Below are positions 61,691 to 64,000 of a stretch of DNA of 64,000 bases, in pieces (position 1 is the first letter of the stretch; each line of letters starts with the position of its first letter). The stretch spans positions 26,093,462 to 26,157,461 of the forward strand of contig CM034543.1 in NCBI GenBank assembly GCA_020002185.1, in the 5' to 3' direction. The DNA comes from Paraescarpia echinospica (Eukaryota > Annelida > Polychaeta > Sabellida > Siboglinidae). A program made the translations under genes and the position numbers. Below the pieces are notes generated by a model. That model saw nothing but the letters and a program-made list of their open reading frames with translations, did not search any database and was not told where the DNA came from.

Positions 61691-63118
61691 GTGAATTTTT
61701 GTAATAACTAAAATTCATGACAATATGGGTTCAGAGAAGGCATGTCAATTGCTTATGCTTTGGTAGAATTGCTTAATGATATCACATATTCGTTAGAACA
61801 TAAACATTGTGCAATAGGCGTTTTTTATAGATCTAAAAAATTTTTTATAGTTGACTTGGCTTGTTGACCATAAATTGCTGTGTAAAATAACTTGAACGCT
61901 GTGGCATCCGTGGGAATGCATATAATTGGATTAGCAGCTACTTAGCTAATCGTAGCCAATTTGTAAACATTGACGGCTACTGGTCAGACACTCAAAGAAT
62001 AACATGTGGAGTTCCACAAGGTTCTATACTTGGACCGAAGCTGTTTATTCTGTATATCAATGACATGTGTAATGTTACTAAACTTGCAACATTTATGTTG
62101 TTTGCTGATGACACGAACATCTTCTGTTCTGCCAAAGATTAAAAAAAACAGCTTGAAAATAGTGTATGCTATGAAGTACATAAATTGCAACTATGGTTCT
62201 CGGTCAACAAATTGTTATTGAACATACCAAAAACAAACTACATGTTATTATCTGGTCGAGCACGTCTGTCTGATATAAATATCAATATAAAATACACAGA
62301 TATCAAGAGTGTGTGTGTAACGAAATTTTTAGGAGTGTTTATTGACGATTCGTTAAATTGGAAAGACCATAACTCTCTAAACTCTCAGTCAGTGTTGGAA
62401 TCATGTATAGATGCAGCAAATTGATTAACCGCCATAGTATGTACATGTTATATTCCACTCTGTTCTTGCCGTATTTATTGTTTTGTGTGGAAATATGAGG
62501 AAATACGTATTCAACTAATTTGCACAGTATAATTATGTTACAAAAGAAGGTAGTACGGCTTATGCACCTTGCACAGTACAACGACCACCCGACTCCATTG
62601 TTTTATAAAGCACACATTTTGAAGTTTACGACTTGGTACTATTTAGAATAATACTGTTTATGTATAAAGCTCACAAAAATGAATTGCCGTTAAATATTCA
62701 AAGGTTATTTGCTAAGTGTGACAAATTAATTTTCCCGAACCCGGGCAACAACCAATAGAAGGTATATGTCTTTAATTGGAACAAAACTTTGGAACACGTT
62801 CAATGTCACTTTTACCAATATATTCTTTCGTATCATTGTTTTAAAGCAAACTATAACAAATATATATATATTGGAAAGGTATTGTCAACAGAAGTAATGA
62901 TGAACCAAATCATAAGCACTGCTATACGTTTGTATTTTGATTTGAAATTCACATGTTACAAGTGTCGTCAAAGGAAAGGAGTAGCATAACATTAGAAGTA
63001 GTTTTACTTCAATGTTACTGCCTTCATACATTTCACCAAATGCTTTGTGTACTTAACATGTACTTTACTTAACATATACTTTAAAGTGTTTGTCTGGTTC
63101 GTTTGAATAAAACTTTTG
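61691..63118 (+). pseudogene. Decayed LINE reverse transcriptase, another family
   Basis: Broken frames read QYGFREGMSIAYALVEL, then ITCGVPQGSILGPKLFILYI, LFADDTNIF (catalytic block), LSVNKL-type and KFLGVFIDDSLNWKDH segments, with many stops and frameshifts. These are RT blocks in correct order, in a sequence distinct from both the CR1 and the PHD-finger LINE. The 3' end leads into a TTGATTGATTGATGG run, a simple-repeat tail. Confidence 0.8.
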
Positions 63119-63222
63119 ATTGATTGATGGATGGATGGATGGATTGATTGATTGATTGACTGATTGACTGATTGACTGATTGACTGATTGACTGATTGAC
63201 TGATTGACTGATTGATTGATCA
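63112..63222. repeat. (GATT)n/(GATTGACT)n tract at the LINE 3' end
   Basis: GATT/GATG tetranucleotides grade into eight-base GATTGACT units. It probably grew from the retroelement's simple-repeat tail. Confidence 0.9.
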
Positions 63223-64000
63223 ATGGCGAGCTATGGCATTAAGCTTTTAATGTGCTTTTAATAGCTCTGACTCCACGAATTATGACTTCACGAATTATTA
63301 AACAGATTGATCCTTGCTCCACAAGTTGTTCACATGCTGTAATACCCGTTAATTTCGCCGTACGCTAAAATTCGCCGATTTAACATCTCGTGCAAGCTGC
63401 ATATGAGGTTGGTAAATACAATATAAATAATAAGGTTGGTAAAAATATGTCTTTAATAATTCAACATGGAACATTTTAATGATAAGTTACATAAATAAAA
63501 ACCAACGTTACGTTCTTTTCCAGATATAATTATTATGATATTGTTAAATCAATTTGTCCTATTGGCATTGTGTACGGCGAAATTGAGGACCACCGGCAGT
63601 CTATATATGTATATATACAACTAGAAATCTACAAAGACATAAAATATGATATACTGCTGACAATTTGGGCCACTGAGAGGTACAACTAGAATCAGAGAGG
63701 TGATGTTCAAATCCCCACAGAGCAATAGATACACGGATGTTAGCGAAGAACATCCAACGCAGACACTCGGTGACATTGAAACGCCCTGTCGCCACTTCCT
63801 CCCAGGAGCTGGCCTTCAAATCCCTGTTGCTATATTCTTTTGTCGTGGAATCAAACAAACAAGGCCTCTACAGCCAGAGATCTATGATTTTTTCTTCTAA
63901 ATTTTCGTTCCAAACAATGGTTGCCGCTATTTTCTCTATTTCTGGGACAGTCCCATGATTTTTAGGAAGCTCCTGATTGGCTAAGTGCCTCATGCACTTT
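63223..64000. other. No gene recognised
   Basis: The open frames at 63601-63958 overlap on both strands and carry no recognisable domain. The region may belong to a repeat or exon that continues beyond the window. Confidence 0.35.

Overview
This window is metazoan nuclear DNA, most likely from a marine invertebrate and probably a lophotrochozoan. That placement is inferred from the repeat mix and exon style; no species marker is visible. The evidence for an animal genome is short phase-compatible exons in long AT-rich introns, several non-LTR retrotransposon clades, a Ty3/Gypsy remnant, a pogo/Tigger-like DNA transposon, tRNA-headed SINEs, foldback elements and abundant (TG)n, (TA)n and (CATA)n microsatellites. 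There are no bacterial genes, operons or CRISPR arrays.

The main result is one host gene on the minus strand, assembled by hand from 53016 down to 14944. It has 13 coding exons totalling 1803 nt, giving about 600 residues. Every junction has GT-AG ends and matching phase. The predicted protein has a signal peptide (exon 1), a Cys-rich module of the CRFP...GxW / CPFxGGF type (exons 2-7), a six-cysteine ShKT domain (exon 8), a second copy of the same module (exons 9-12), and a tail ending in a short hydrophobic segment like a GPI-anchor signal (exon 13). I recognise the module as the invertebrate DUF7042/7043/7044-type family, named from memory. The two modules share intron phases, so the protein looks like an internal duplication around a ShKT exon. 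Its function is unknown.

Layout. 1-1294: 3' end of a decayed Ty3/Gypsy element (integrase plus a short LTR). 1351-2268: CR1 fragment. 5145-7557: pogo/Tigger-like transposon with a broken transposase. 8.9-11.6 kb: small LINE and Penelope-like relics. 13.4-13.8 kb: tRNA-derived repeat. 14.9-53.0 kb: the host gene. Intron 6 holds a CR1 copy with a second, PHD-finger-bearing LINE nested inside it. Intron 5 holds a foldback element with an internal minisatellite. Introns 3 and 4 hold three SINE copies. Intron 4 also has a mirrored microsatellite palindrome just upstream of exon 5. Intron 2 begins with an 11-copy 48-bp array built from the exon 2 donor site. 53.9-59.9 kb: a long inverted repeat with a tRNA-like sequence in each arm, split by a near full-length CR1. 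60.7-63.2 kb: CR1 and other LINE relics. The last 0.8 kb is unassigned.

The transposon genes are parasitic and mostly broken; only the secreted or GPI-anchored protein looks like a functioning host gene. The least ordinary structures are the two-module ShKT protein, the splice-donor minisatellite in its exon 2, the duplicated acceptor at exon 12, and the tRNA-bearing foldback at 53.9-59.9 kb.
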